DNA of 24,036 nt from Apostichopus californicus (lineage: Eukaryota > Echinodermata > Holothuroidea > Aspidochirotida > Stichopodidae): contig JAIPMN010137021.1 of assembly GCA_020650975.1 (NCBI GenBank), positions 1-24,036 on the forward strand, given 5' to 3'. Shown piece after piece: positions 1 through 8,945 of this stretch (position 1 is the stretch's first letter; every line of letters begins with the position of its first letter). The translations under genes were made by a program, and so were the position numbers. The notes under the pieces are model-generated. The model was given only the letters and a program-made list of their open reading frames with translations, ran no database searches and was not told the DNA's origin.

Positions 1-59
1 GCACAAAATACAAACAGGTTAATGAGCAGGTTGAGCACAACGATATTGATGTCAGAGGA

Positions 60-235
60 TTATTGGACAAGGGATGGAGAGAGGAAAGAAACCAACAGGG
101 GAAGAGGAGGGATAGGAGATAAACTGTAGAAGGACAATGACAAAAAGGTGTGGAGAAAAAAAAGGGGTGGAAGAGAGCTACGAGAAAAGGAGTGACTGAG
201 GGGGGGGGGGAGACAAGGGGTGACGGATGGATATT
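60..235. repeat. Purine-rich low-complexity tract with G11 run
   Basis: The plus strand is strongly purine-biased here, with AGG/GAAA/GGGG words, and contains an uninterrupted run of 11 G at 200-210. No coding potential is visible. Such polypurine stretches can form triplex or G-rich structures and are prone to length variation. Whether this one does anything cannot be told from sequence. Confidence 0.6.
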
Positions 236-343
236 ATAAATGTAGCATCATCAAAACCACACTGCAGTTTTGCTGTCTGGTTATCAACGGAACGTTTTAA
301 TTATATATTTGAGTGGAGCTCCTTGGAGCTAGGCTTCCTAGAC

Positions 344-378
344 CATGGAGCTATAAACAGACTGTTTATAGCTCCATG
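344..378. repeat. Perfect 17-bp inverted repeat with 1-nt centre
   Basis: The arm at 344-360 (CATGGAGCTATAAACAG) is followed by one A and then by its exact reverse complement at 362-378. CTAG words lie just outside both arms, so weaker pairing may extend further. It could be the core of a foldback-type or miniature element, or a product of replication-mediated inversion. No function is assigned. Confidence 0.85.
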
Positions 379-1037
379 CCTAGACCTACCAAAAACCAAA
401 AGTGTTCAATCACTGTAGTTGAAAATCAACTACCCTTGACGATGAGAAAAACACGACCAAGGGCGTTCATATACATCAATCGAAAAGAAACTTGAATGTT
501 TGATGACATCATGTGAGTCGGGGATATTGCTGATAATTTCCCTTCTATTATACCTTACAGTTTCCTTACTTACAAACGTATTGATTCTCGGAACGATTAA
601 TTGGTCTGGCAGTAAGCCACTATATGCAATATGCTGAGTTTATTAGTGTAAACTTGGAAGAGGAAATGAATGTAAAGAATCAAAGAATACATTTTGTATT
701 GACTAGTACAAAAGTCAAGTATAAAACGCGTTTGTGGTCATTGAGGACTATAGATGCAAGAATGTTTGCAGACAATGGTTAGGGCTATTATCCAATCAAA
801 CCACAGGAAGTTTGGAAACCACCATTGACTATTTGTAGCATGGAAATCTCTGTAAGGAAAGTGGTTAACTTTGTACTTGCGGTTGATAGTTTTGAATTAT
901 TTGATTTATTTGTTTTCAAAGAAAATCAATCATCTGTACAAAGGATTGGAATTGTGGTTCTTTTAAGAAGAAGCTGTGGTGTATTTGAAAGGAAAGAAAG
1001 ATATTCATTGCTATGTTTTTCATAGGCGTAGCTGTGA
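379..1037. other. No recognisable gene
   Basis: This stretch is AT-rich non-coding sequence. The open frames in it are short, lack family motifs and have no consistent codon pattern. It ends where similarity to the non-LTR reverse transcriptase begins (about 1060), which is therefore the approximate 5'-truncation point of that element. No target-site duplication could be matched to the 3' end of the element. Confidence 0.5.
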
Positions 1038-2354
1038 GTGTGTGCACTTGGGGTTTGTTTGGGGTTTGAAAGTATCAAACAGAGTATTATTCCATCTGAC
1101 TGGAAACATGCCAAAACTACTCCTGTGCCCAAAATTGGCAGCCCTGCTTCAGTAAATGATTATCGCCCAATGGATATATCAAGCATAGGGTTCAATTGTA
1201 TGCAAAAGTTATTACTTTCGTATGTCACACAATCCATTGATGAGCATGGTGATCCAAATCAGTTTGCGTACAGAAAAGGTATCTCGTGCACTGATGCAAT
1301 CCTCACCCTTGTCCATGGCATAGTGTCTGGGCTAAACTGTAAACAGACGACAATATCTAAAGTCCTATTTCTGGACTTTTCAAGTGCATTCAACACAGTC
1401 CTGCCCAATCGTCTACTAAATGACCTGTGTAACTTCATCGATGAGCCATGGCTCACTCATTGGCTCAGAGATTTCATGCAGGGATGGTCAAGACGAGTTA
1501 AACTAGACAAAGGCTATACAACAACTTCTGAAATCAGAGTAGGAGGCCCTCTATCAGCACTATTGTTTACTATTTATACAGATTGCATTCGCTCTAATTC
1601 TAATTGCTCAGTAATTAAATATGCTGATGACACTGCTTTATCGTGCAATATCACCAAAGGCTCCCATCAGCAAAATCAGCATGAGTATCAGGATTTTATC
1701 ACTAGTGTAGTTAGCACTTGCGACCAGAAGAAGTGTAAGGAAATGGTATTCGAAAACATCAATATTAAGCATAGGGGATTAATCGAGAAGAGAGATGAGA
1801 AGACAATTATTCACAATACATCCGTTGAACGTATTTCCAGTACAATGTATTTAGGAGTCTGCATCGACAACAAGCTGACGTTTTCAAATCATATTTCGAA
1901 GGTATTAGCCAAGGTGTATCACATTGTCGCCACACTCATGTATATTGCTCCTCACTTTCCTGTCCATATACGGGAAAGGGTGTTTGAAGCCTCTATCTTG
2001 CCAAATATCATATATGCTGTCCCGGTCTGGTATCACTTTGTCCAAATGAAAGATAAGAAAAAATTATTAAGTTTCCTGAGATACTGTGAGAGAATCTTTG
2101 GATTAAATCATAACCTACTTAAAGATAAAGTTAATACGGCTGCTAGGAAGGAATTTGAGAGGTTACTAAATAACATTCATAGAAATGAAGGACACCCACT
2201 CCATTGTGCAATAAACTCTCTGTGTAATAAGACAAACTACAATTTAAGGAATGCTGCAATAACTCCGAGATTCAGGATTGAACTTTATAGGAATTCTTTT
2301 GTTTATAGGGCGTCCATGTTCATACAGCATGGTGCTCTAGAACCATTGTTGTGA
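1038..2354 (+). CDS. Non-LTR retrotransposon reverse transcriptase, 5'-truncated
   Basis: This is a 438-residue open frame for the RT part of a LINE-type ORF2; element-like sequence starts near residue 10. The protein copies element RNA by target-primed reverse transcription. Visible motifs, in order: an SDWKHAKTTPVPK lead-in and a NDYRP segment; motif A as FLDFSSAFN (about residue 110); motif C as KYADDTAL (about 195); and a thumb/connection region with YLGVCIDNKLTF and a VPVWY segment typical of Jockey-group LINEs. The endonuclease half is missing. Motif B reads RVGGPLSALLF, so the usual PQG-x-V core is absent, apparently by an in-frame loss of about four codons. A second short in-frame loss seems to lie after YADD (TCDQKKCKEMVF). 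The frame is open but the enzyme is probably inactive. The start codon is only the first in-frame ATG and is not a real initiation site. The clade is uncertain. Confidence 0.85.
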   Translation: MCALGVCLGFESIKQSIIPSDWKHAKTTPVPKIGSPASVNDYRPMDISSIGFNCMQKLLLSYVTQSIDEHGDPNQFAYRKGISCTDAILTLVHGIVSGLNCKQTTISKVLFLDFSSAFNTVLPNRLLNDLCNFIDEPWLTHWLRDFMQGWSRRVKLDKGYTTTSEIRVGGPLSALLFTIYTDCIRSNSNCSVIKYADDTALSCNITKGSHQQNQHEYQDFITSVVSTCDQKKCKEMVFENINIKHRGLIEKRDEKTIIHNTSVERISSTMYLGVCIDNKLTFSNHISKVLAKVYHIVATLMYIAPHFPVHIRERVFEASILPNIIYAVPVWYHFVQMKDKKKLLSFLRYCERIFGLNHNLLKDKVNTAARKEFERLLNNIHRNEGHPLHCAINSLCNKTNYNLRNAAITPRFRIELYRNSFVYRASMFIQHGALEPLL

Positions 2355-2473
2355 TTTTTCAGTGTTATGTTTAGTATTTAGTATTTTATATCTTAATCAT
2401 AATTTTATTTATTTTCCTATTTATAAATTTTTAATGATTTATACTGGAAATAAAGAATTGAATTGAATTGAAT
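1060..2473 (+). mobile_element. 5'-truncated non-LTR retrotransposon (LINE) copy
   Basis: The element runs from the truncation point near 1060, through the RT frame, a short AT-rich 3' UTR (2355-2448) and an AATAAA, to a terminal GAATT microsatellite. Loss of the 5' half with a preserved 3' end is the usual outcome of target-primed reverse transcription. A short simple-repeat tail in place of poly(A) is known for several Jockey-superfamily LINEs. No clean target-site duplication was seen, so the exact 5' boundary is inferred from where RT similarity stops. Confidence 0.75.
2449..2473 (+). repeat. AATAAA signal plus (GAATT)n LINE 3' tail
   Basis: AATAAA at 2449-2454 is followed directly by about four copies of GAATT/GAATTG ending near 2473, after which the sequence changes character. 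This is the 3' terminal simple repeat of the upstream LINE and fixes its downstream boundary. Confidence 0.75.
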
Positions 2474-2612
2474 CTTCTTTAATGAATATGACATTTATAG
2501 TGTGGTTGTACAATAAGACTGATCTTGGTTATACAGTGAAAAACAGTGAAATGTGGCAAACAATATGTATTTACAATGACAGATGCTGACCTTTAGTGCA
2601 ACATACAGACTC

Positions 2613-3079
2613 TTACTTAATATCCCCAACATGAAAGCTGAGCTCAAGTTTATCTCTACAGTTCAATTCGTTGGATAGCACTTGAGGAAGTTTCTGATCA
2701 TGAAATACTGCATTTAACTTAGAGATGCATTCTCGTCCAAGCTTTTGAATATTTGTCCATGTTGTGTTAGGAAGCAACCGTTTATAGCAACAAAAGCGTG
2801 GACTTTTTCATGAATTATTACTTCGTACAAGATGGTGTTATCAGGTATGCTGTTTCCATTAATTTAGGATGAAATCAAAGCCGTCTGGGTGGTTTGCGTC
2901 TTTTACTGTTACACCAATAGCTTCATCACGGGACTGGTGGAACACCCATCTCCATATTTGCAAACGCAACACACTTAACGTAACAATAAAACTCCTCTTG
3001 TTTCTCCTTCAGTACCCCACTTCGTCGTTTGATATTAATGAACTCTTGCTTTTGTACCTTCCTCTTGCGACAAAATCTA
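2613..3079 (-). pseudogene. C-terminal region of the transposon gene, frameshifted
   Basis: Coding-like minus-strand blocks continue past the PHD finger: FCRKRKVQKQEF (about 3075-3040), IWRWVFHQSRDEAIGVTVK and HPDGFDFIL (about 2960-2870), NTILYEVIIHEKVHAFVAIN (about 2845-2785), then LLPNTTWTNIQKLGRECISK and QKLPQVLSNELNCRDKLEL, ending at a TAA at 2613-2615. The blocks are in different frames, with a stop after DFIL and shifts between blocks. I do not recognise a named domain. It reads as the tail of the same protein because strand and order are continuous. Confidence 0.4.
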
Positions 3080-3220
3080 AAGTCTACAGGTAAATTTTCC
3101 AACAGGCACAACCCCAACACATTCTTCATGAAACCATTCCATGCATATGAAACACTGCATCATGGTGTTGCCAACATCAGGGCCCCAACAAGAGCAGTAC
3201 ATTTGTGCTACAATTCTTTT
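3080..3220 (-). pseudogene. PHD-like zinc finger following the Ulp1 domain
   Basis: The minus frame reads NKRIVAQMYCSCWGPDVGN and then TMMQCFICMEWFHEECVG, ending KFTCRL before a TAG at 3077-3079. The pattern C-x-C-x12-C-x2-C-x4-H-x2-C with aromatic W-F-H is that of a PHD finger, a domain that in host proteins reads histone tails. The final Cys of the last pair is lost or displaced by a one-base shift: the neighbouring frame continues FRFCRKRKVQ. A frame change in the A7 run near 3244-3250 joins this segment to the protease. Confidence 0.65.
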
Positions 3221-3274
3221 GTTGACCTTGGAAAGGTTGTTCCTTTTTTTCTACCCCTATTAATGTCATTTCCT

Positions 3275-3715
3275 CTTCTTGAAGACATCTCTTCAGATCA
3301 GGGTACATTCTGTCTTAAGCAAAGTGTAGAGTAGAAGGCTCAATATGGAGACACAGAGCAGCAGCAAATGCAAGAGAGTACACCACATGATCTAGAATCT
3401 TGTTGTTGAGTGACATCCATTGCGAGAATGGTGATTTGTGGATCTATAGACATTATCAGTTAGGTAATCAGTTGTGTTAGTGATGAGTACTCATATGCAT
3501 TTCATGCTCTCATACAGCTTAACTTGGTAGATGAATTATCTGTACAAACTCACCTGGTTCACATCCTGATGATGAAAGAGCGTTGCACGGTGGTTGCAAT
3601 CCACCAATTTACGGGAACTGAGCCTTTAGAAGAGATTGACCAGCCTCAATTATGGTATCTGTCAAACAATCCTCAAGAATCTGTAACTCCTCATTGGATA
3701 GATGCAATGATGGCA
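3275..3715 (-). pseudogene. Ulp1-like (C48) cysteine protease domain lacking the His segment
   Basis: The minus strand gives LSNEELQILEDCLTDTIIEA and AGQSLLKAQFP (lead helix, 3710-3620), then GEFVQIIH (3555-3531), VKLYESM (about 3525-3500), DPQITILAMDVTQQQDSRSC with GV (catalytic Cys codon at 3385-3387), and, after a frame slip, YSLAFAAALC and DRMYPDLKRCLQEEEM (3380-3275). These match the Ulp1/SENP fold, which cleaves SUMO or related modifiers: QQ-D-x3-CG is the oxyanion Gln and nucleophile. The stretch that should follow VQIIH and hold the catalytic His-Trp is absent, since VKLYES follows almost at once; the usual YDS Asp is Glu. An in-frame stop interrupts the lead region and another lies before the Cys motif. 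This protease cannot be active as it stands. Confidence 0.65.
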
Positions 3716-3740
3716 CCCATAGATGACTGCAGTTTGAAGA

Positions 3741-4045
3741 TGGCTCATATGGCTGACAGGAGAGGTCAATGACAGATAGGCCTGGGCAGTCATTACTTTA
3801 TTCTTTGCTTTGTTTGTGACCAGATAACATATCCATTTTGTGTGGCTCATCTGAGGGACAGGTGAGGCTAACGGCGGGTTAGTCTTTGCATTAATTACTT
3901 GAATCTTTGCTGTCTTTTGACCAGATTATATATCTTTTCCTTCTAGCTCATTTGGCTGACATGTGAGGTCAATGACGGGTAGGCCTGGGCATTCATTACC
4001 TGTATCTTTGGTTTCCTTGGGACCAGATAACACTTCACTTTGATG
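3741..4045 (-). repeat. Three diverged ~102-bp tandem repeats in the transposon linker
   Basis: The plus-strand words GGCTCAT, GAGGTCAATGACGG and GACCAGATAACA recur three times at about 101-102 bp spacing: GCTCAT starts near 3743, 3844 and 3946, and GACCAGAT at 3818, 3919 and 4021. Read on the minus strand they give a ~34-residue unit (ending in forms such as SPVSHMSH, SPVPQMSH, DLTCQPNE) between the transposase and protease domains. A period of roughly a codon multiple suggests the duplication arose while the linker was coding. The copies are clearly diverged. Confidence 0.75.
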
Positions 4046-4229
4046 GGAATTCATATTTCCATCTGCTAAAGATGGTGTTGCTGTTGGAGGAAATGTTGAT
4101 ACAAAGGGACAAGAAGGGGAAATGTCTGAATGGTCCTCTAGATTATCTCCATCATTATTTTCCTCAAATGATCCATGGAATGTCTTGCAAGAGCTTATAG
4201 TGCTAGAAACTGTGATGTTTCCAGCTCTA

Positions 4230-5580
4230 TCCCTGGTCTCACATGAAATCGATCATACAGACAATAGAACTCATTACATCCTGTGACAGTATGCTAGTCA
4301 TCTTCTGGTTAAAGGATGCAGAAATGATCGTGTAAGCATGGCATTTCAACCACTAACTCCAATCTTTTGGCCAATTTCTGAATAACATATGTGAGACTGT
4401 AACATCAGCTAACCGTCCATCATAGGGATTGAACATCTTCGGGAATCTCTTCTTTGCATGATTTGCTACCATATGGGCCATATCAAACAGGACAATGTTA
4501 GGAAGATGTTTTAGACTTGCAAGAAGTTCCACATCATCTCTTGGACTCTCAACCATGACAACAAATTGTATTGCATACACAATACCATGTGGACATACAA
4601 GAGATGCCCAACCGTCTGAGCTACCCAAGCTTTCTTAAAAACTTTATGAAACTTTTTTTTCATCTGATGAATTTGCATTTGTATCTGTGTGATGTCTGCT
4701 TTTGCCATTTTATAAGCCAGTTATCCAGAGGCCCTGTCCAAGTTCTCTGACTGTTTTGGTTGTATTATTGTAGAGTAATTCAATGAGACGTCATGTCGTG
4801 TACCTCTTCTTCCAATTTACCCGCTAACCTTGAAACCTTTGTGTGCTCTGTATCGATAACCACATATCCTCTCGAATTTGGGGCAAAGTATGGCCAAGTT
4901 TTGGTATCCAGGAATGACAAGAAATGGATTTCCAGTGCCACTCTTGAGCAAAGCACCTGCCACTTGATGCCTTACAACATTCTGCGAAAACTCTTCAGCA
5001 TTGACATTATCGCTCTCCGGGCTCATTTCTAGAAGATTCATCTGGCTACTATCACAATGGAATGTGCCTTTCTTATCTAAAACACTCCACCTGACTGCCT
5101 ATTGTAACATGGGCAGCTACACTACTCTCGAGGATATTAAGGACTTCATAAGTAATCAAGAATAGGTCATTGTAGTTGTGGATGCCATCAATGACTTCCT
5201 GGTGCCTGTACGGCAAATGGCATTGTGGGCACAACTTCAAATATGTTGATACCACGTTGATTCCGGAAATGGAAATACTTTGGCTTTATTTGATACAAGT
5301 GTTGGCTTGGATAAAGGTATATGACACGTATAGCACGTAGTCTCTGTTGGGACAAAAAATCTGGAATTTTCTTGCATTTTTTCCAAGCTTCTGGTATGAG
5401 ATGCTGAATTTTCTTTTGGTCAAGAAGATATTTTGTTATTTGTTTGATAACATCTCCTTTATCTGGAGGATAAATCTGATTTTGCTTTACGTAGGAAGTA
5501 AGTCTGTCCTCGCAGATCTTTTTGTCTGTTTCATTATTGCTGTCAAGGCCAAGAGCAAGTTCTGGAATATTGTAACCCAT
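4230..5580 (-). pseudogene. Transposase core, HMGXB3-like/KDZ-type, frameshifted
   Basis: Blocks in order: MGYNIPELALGLDSN and ICEDRLTSYVK (5580-5250); a frame change near 5230; LKLCPQCHLPYRHQ with a C-x2-C pair, then GIHNYNDLFLITYEVL (5245-5073); MNLLEMSPESDN and GNPFLVIPGYQNL (5041-4817); KADITQIQMQIHQMKKKF (4708-4630); a frame change near 4628; then GSSDGWASLVCPHGIVYAI, ESPRDDVELLASLKHLP, NIVLFDMAHMVANH and FNPYDGRL (4628-4360). After another break, CLYDRFHV lies near 4260. The CPHGIVY...ESPRD...P-N-I-V...DMAH...FNPYDGRL...LYDRFH series is what I recall of this transposase family, where acidic residues act in DNA cleavage. At least three frame breaks show it is non-functional. Confidence 0.65.
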
Positions 5581-5752
5581 CTGGGCAAAAATCCCACAAT
5601 ACGACAGACATATATATACAAGTCAGTTTTTCTTCTACAACAAGAGCAGTAAAGAGAATAGTGTGTCACATGAAACGTGACTACACACCTCTTTCATCGA
5701 CAGTAGTTATGTACGGACCCATCAAACACAGAAAAGTGCAAATAAATGTCAC
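5581..5752 (-). other. Candidate 172-bp GT-AG intron
   Basis: On the minus strand the frame ending ...FHQQQ meets CAACAG|GTGACATT (donor GT at 5752-5751). The next conserved block begins right after TTTTTGCCCAG|ATGGGTTAC (acceptor AG at 5582-5581). Both junctions are phase 0, so the frame is kept, and the peptide between them (starting VTFICTF and then stopping) is unlike the flanking coding sequence. The acceptor has a pyrimidine tract. This is a prediction; an old insertion is an alternative. Confidence 0.5.
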
Positions 5753-5844
5753 CTGTTGTTGATGGAAACTGAATGACTGCTTGACAATTGTTTGTTTCCG
5801 CTTTAGTTTGATGCATTTTGCCCCCTTTATACTAGAATAGGAGA

Positions 5845-6177
5845 TTAACTTGTGCTCTCCCTCACTAGACAGGGAATGTAAAATTTCATCTTCCAATAGT
5901 ACAACATTTCCCTTAGGTTTCCCCTCTCCAGAACTTCTTCAGCGTTTCTCTTCTCTTCATGAAGCGATTCCTTGTCTACTGATGTGTTAATGATGAGAAG
6001 TTGACAATAGCCTTGCTCTATCCAGCATTTACTAACATGCTTCTCAAAAACTATTTTTCTCCGTAATGTTTGATCACATATGAAACAAGGGAAATGATGG
6101 TAACGTTCTGATGACTTACTAGGCAGATCTGTATGAGGAATTTTACATAACATACAGGTAACAGCATTAAAGTGTAG
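5845..6177 (-). pseudogene. N-terminal Cys/His zinc-finger segment of the transposon gene
   Basis: The frame carries VTCMLCKIPH, then a second motif CFIC-x13-H-x3-C (CFICDQTLRRKIVFEKH followed by VSKC), consistent with a C2HC/BED-like DNA-binding finger, as many transposases have at their N terminus. The frame then shifts near 5848 and continues in a frame open from 5896 (GEHKLISYSS and KGAKCIKLKRK). The first Met is at 6153, but the reading frame and the first Cys pair begin upstream of it, so the true start is either an upstream exon or lost. Confidence 0.55.
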
Positions 6178-6393
6178 TTTGATTTACTTTGTCAATGACT
6201 TCTAACATGTCTCATGTACCTGGATGGTGCCGACAAATTGAAACTGCACAAGCTGCTTCTCGTCGACATGGATTGACTTCTGTGTTGATGAAAGTCACCT
6301 TCTCTGACAACAGTCGATGCTGTCAAAGAAAAATAAATCTCACATTGAAAATTGCTCAGCAACTATTGAAAGGTTGCTTCACGACATGTGACT

Positions 6394-6478
6394 TGCACAC
6401 ATGCACACATACACACGTACACCCATACATACACGCACACATACACGTACACATATGTACGTTCATGCATATCGTGTA
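6394..6478. repeat. (CA)n-rich microsatellite, imperfect
   Basis: Runs of ACACATAC / CACACGTAC / CATACACGCAC make an imperfect CA/CATA repeat of about 85 bp. The translated frame through it is His/Thr-rich and is a by-product of the repeat, not a protein. Confidence 0.85.
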
Positions 6479-8945
6479 CATACTGTTATGTAATAATATA
6501 ACAATAACCCTGTAATTAATTTCAAATTGCCCCTGTCCCTTGTATGCGATCTAGTCTAGTAATGAGTGTGATAATCAGGAAGAGTACGGTAACCCCTCTG
6601 ATCAACTCAGAGTGAGTATCTGCCAGTCAAATGATAGAGGTTCTAATCAGAGGAGACTAGCTACGTCCCCTCACCCTGAGAGAGTTTTTAGAAGATTATT
6701 TAGCCCTTAGATCTTGTCCATGAAGGTAGCTAGTTTGTAGAAATTTAAGTAAAATTATGTCGTAGGGTAGACAGTCTTTCTTACATGGTTTATTGTCAAG
6801 AAAATAAGTTACTAGACTTTTAACTCCAAATGGAGCTCTCTTTTCTCTGGCTTTTTCTTAAAATTGTATTTCCCCCAGTAAAACCCTTGATTTAAAGGAC
6901 TGTAAATACTAGTGTTTACACAGGTCCAAAAATCGGGAACCGGGTACCAGAGAACAGTTACATATTGGGTATCCGGGTACCCGAAAAAAATTGTTTACAC
7001 TCGTGTATCGCGATTTTCAAGAAATTACATATTGGGCTATACTTAATGAATAATATTCTCCACTGACAATGTTTTCATATTCAAATAGGTATAAAACCTT
7101 CCTCAATAATTTTTATTTGCTTTTGTTTCTTTCATTAACTTGTTAATAACTTCATATAATGAACATCACTACTAACATTGCACTGCCGCCGCTGCTTATG
7201 TTTTTTCTCCACCTCTTTTGGTCTATACCATATAAATATCCAATTTAGCTTTGAAACAGTTTTACTACTACTATCTATTATGCAGTCCCAGGGTTCGCAT
7301 TAGCCGTAGGATTGCGCGATTCCCGCAATTTGATCGCATTTGGAATAAACGTTTAGTAAAAAGCCACTTGCGATTATTTGGCATTTTTTTTGTGGATCAG
7401 AGGGTATGACATGATACTACACTCTAATACTGTACATATGAAAATGAGCCCTTTAATACCATGGTAGTCTGGTTAAAGGGAGGATTTCAAATGAGCTGCT
7501 TCAGTCAGTGTGACAAAATTAGTAATGTAGAATATGTAGTGAAAGTGCTATAATGTTGTTCGGTAAGTAAGCAATGGAACATGCTCGTTCACAAGCAAGT
7601 GCTTTTTTAAATGTGTTAGCTGTATACAATGAAAGAGGAATGGAACAACACTTCCATGCAATGGTTAGACTGGAGAAGCTAATTTCTAGTATCTATTACA
7701 TTTTGATAAACTTAGCAAAGAGTAACCATAACCAATCACCACTTGAGTTCATTTTCATCAGTTGTAAATACTGTCACTTCAACTAGCTTTGTTATAAATG
7801 TGCTTATTACAAACAGTTGAAAGAGTACTGTTCCTGGTCTGCTGAATTATGATATAATTTACAGTTGTATTTAAATGCTACCTACATGGGGGCTGAAATG
7901 CTTTACCCAAATAGCTAAGGTTCTTCCCTCCATTCACATATAGTAACTGTGCTTATTATCACTAACCACTGTTTTAACGTAATCACTAAGTCCCTCACAC
8001 GTCTGTAGTTGTGTTTTCTTCTTTTTGAACCTTCACTCAAGACTGACTTCCAATTGCATTTGGGTACCATCATGCACAACTAATATGATGGCAATCTAAA
8101 AATTTGTTACACTGTACAGATTTGCAGTCTGGCAAGAGTCTGGCATGTACCTGTTAGGGAACTCATCCAGAAAGGGCAATGAAAAGGCAAAGGCAATTAG
8201 AAAGCAGTAACACTGACAGCTTAACAATACAATATGTAAAGTGGGTTTGAAAGTTGGATGTCGCCATAATTACATTGGTGCACATATATAGATAAAAGTT
8301 CAATATATTATATTAGGAACATGTGGTTGAAAATTTAATGTAACATATATGTTGCAGAGATGAATATCTTGTCCAATGTTAATGTCCAACACTTCATTCA
8401 GTCAAGCTAACATGCTATCAAAACAATATTGGAACATTACTGTAACATGCATTATTAAGAACAAAAGAACAAAATGTGAATCACTCATTCTACTACTGAA
8501 ACACAACAATAATGTTGTGTGAAGTTAACATACTGTAATTGACCCAAATCACTTCATCTTGGCTGCCTTTTAAACTCACTGTCATGATTCTGGCGACAGG
8601 GAATAGCACAGCAGCACATATATGTCTCCAACAGAAGTCACTTCAAGAAGTTAGATCCTGGTATATTGGTTGCAGGATCCTAAAGACAGATGTGCAATAA
8701 GGAAAACAGATACATACAATGTAAATGAAGGGAAGCTATTCATAAAAACAGTATATATGTATAAACCAGAATGCCAAAAATGCATTGTGGTGTGGATAAA
8801 GTAATATGAGTAAATTTTGTATGAATGGGACATACTGACGTACTTGCTTTAAGTAATACAGCAAGAAGCCAGGAGTACTCCTCGTGAAATACATTACATT
8901 CACAATGACAGCTGTGACATAAAATGACTACTGATAGCCTACTTG
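6479..8945. other. Long non-coding stretch without a convincing gene
   Basis: About 2.4 kb of AT-rich DNA. The only coding-like piece is a 51-codon plus-strand frame at 6555-6710 (see findings). There is a local 10-bp palindrome CGGGTACCCG at 6974-6983, and ACATATTGGG occurs twice about 67 bp apart (near 6960 and 7027). Other open frames are short and motif-free. No RNA gene was recognised by eye. Confidence 0.45.

Larger units (their letters stand above)
2613..6180 (-). pseudogene. Broken DNA-transposon gene: zinc finger, transposase, Ulp1-like protease, PHD finger
   Basis: Minus-strand coding sequence can be followed piecewise for over 3 kb with several frame changes and stops. The order is an N-terminal Cys/His zinc finger (5845-6177), transposase core (4230-5580), repeated linker (3741-4045), Ulp1-like protease (3275-3715), PHD-like finger (3080-3220) and a C-terminal domain ending at 2613. 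The combination resembles a multicopy invertebrate/fish family whose transposase part is related to HMGXB3-like and KDZ-type proteins and which carries a C-terminal Ulp1 plus PHD. That family assignment is from memory. The repeated frame breaks and the missing protease His segment say this copy is dead. Separate overlapping genes are less likely, because the domains stay in the expected order on one strand. Terminal inverted repeats were looked for and not found. Confidence 0.7.

Noticed and set aside
3029-3334. 101-codon plus-strand frame
   Set aside because: It is antisense to the PHD finger and the end of the Ulp1-like domain, which have clear family motifs on the minus strand.
5347-5652. 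101-codon plus-strand frame
   Set aside because: It is antisense to the conserved transposase block at 5580-5250; its hydrophobic appearance comes from the complementary codons.
6189-6515. 108-codon plus-strand frame
   Set aside because: Its second half is the translated CA microsatellite (His/Thr repeats) and the first half has no recognisable domain.
2474-6560. Terminal inverted repeats for the transposase/Ulp1/PHD element
   Set aside because: Both flanks were scanned by eye for a matched inverted pair with a duplication; none was convincing, so no boundaries are claimed.
7574-7786. 70-codon plus-strand frame
   Set aside because: Isolated, motif-free, AT-rich, and no longer than expected by chance in this composition.
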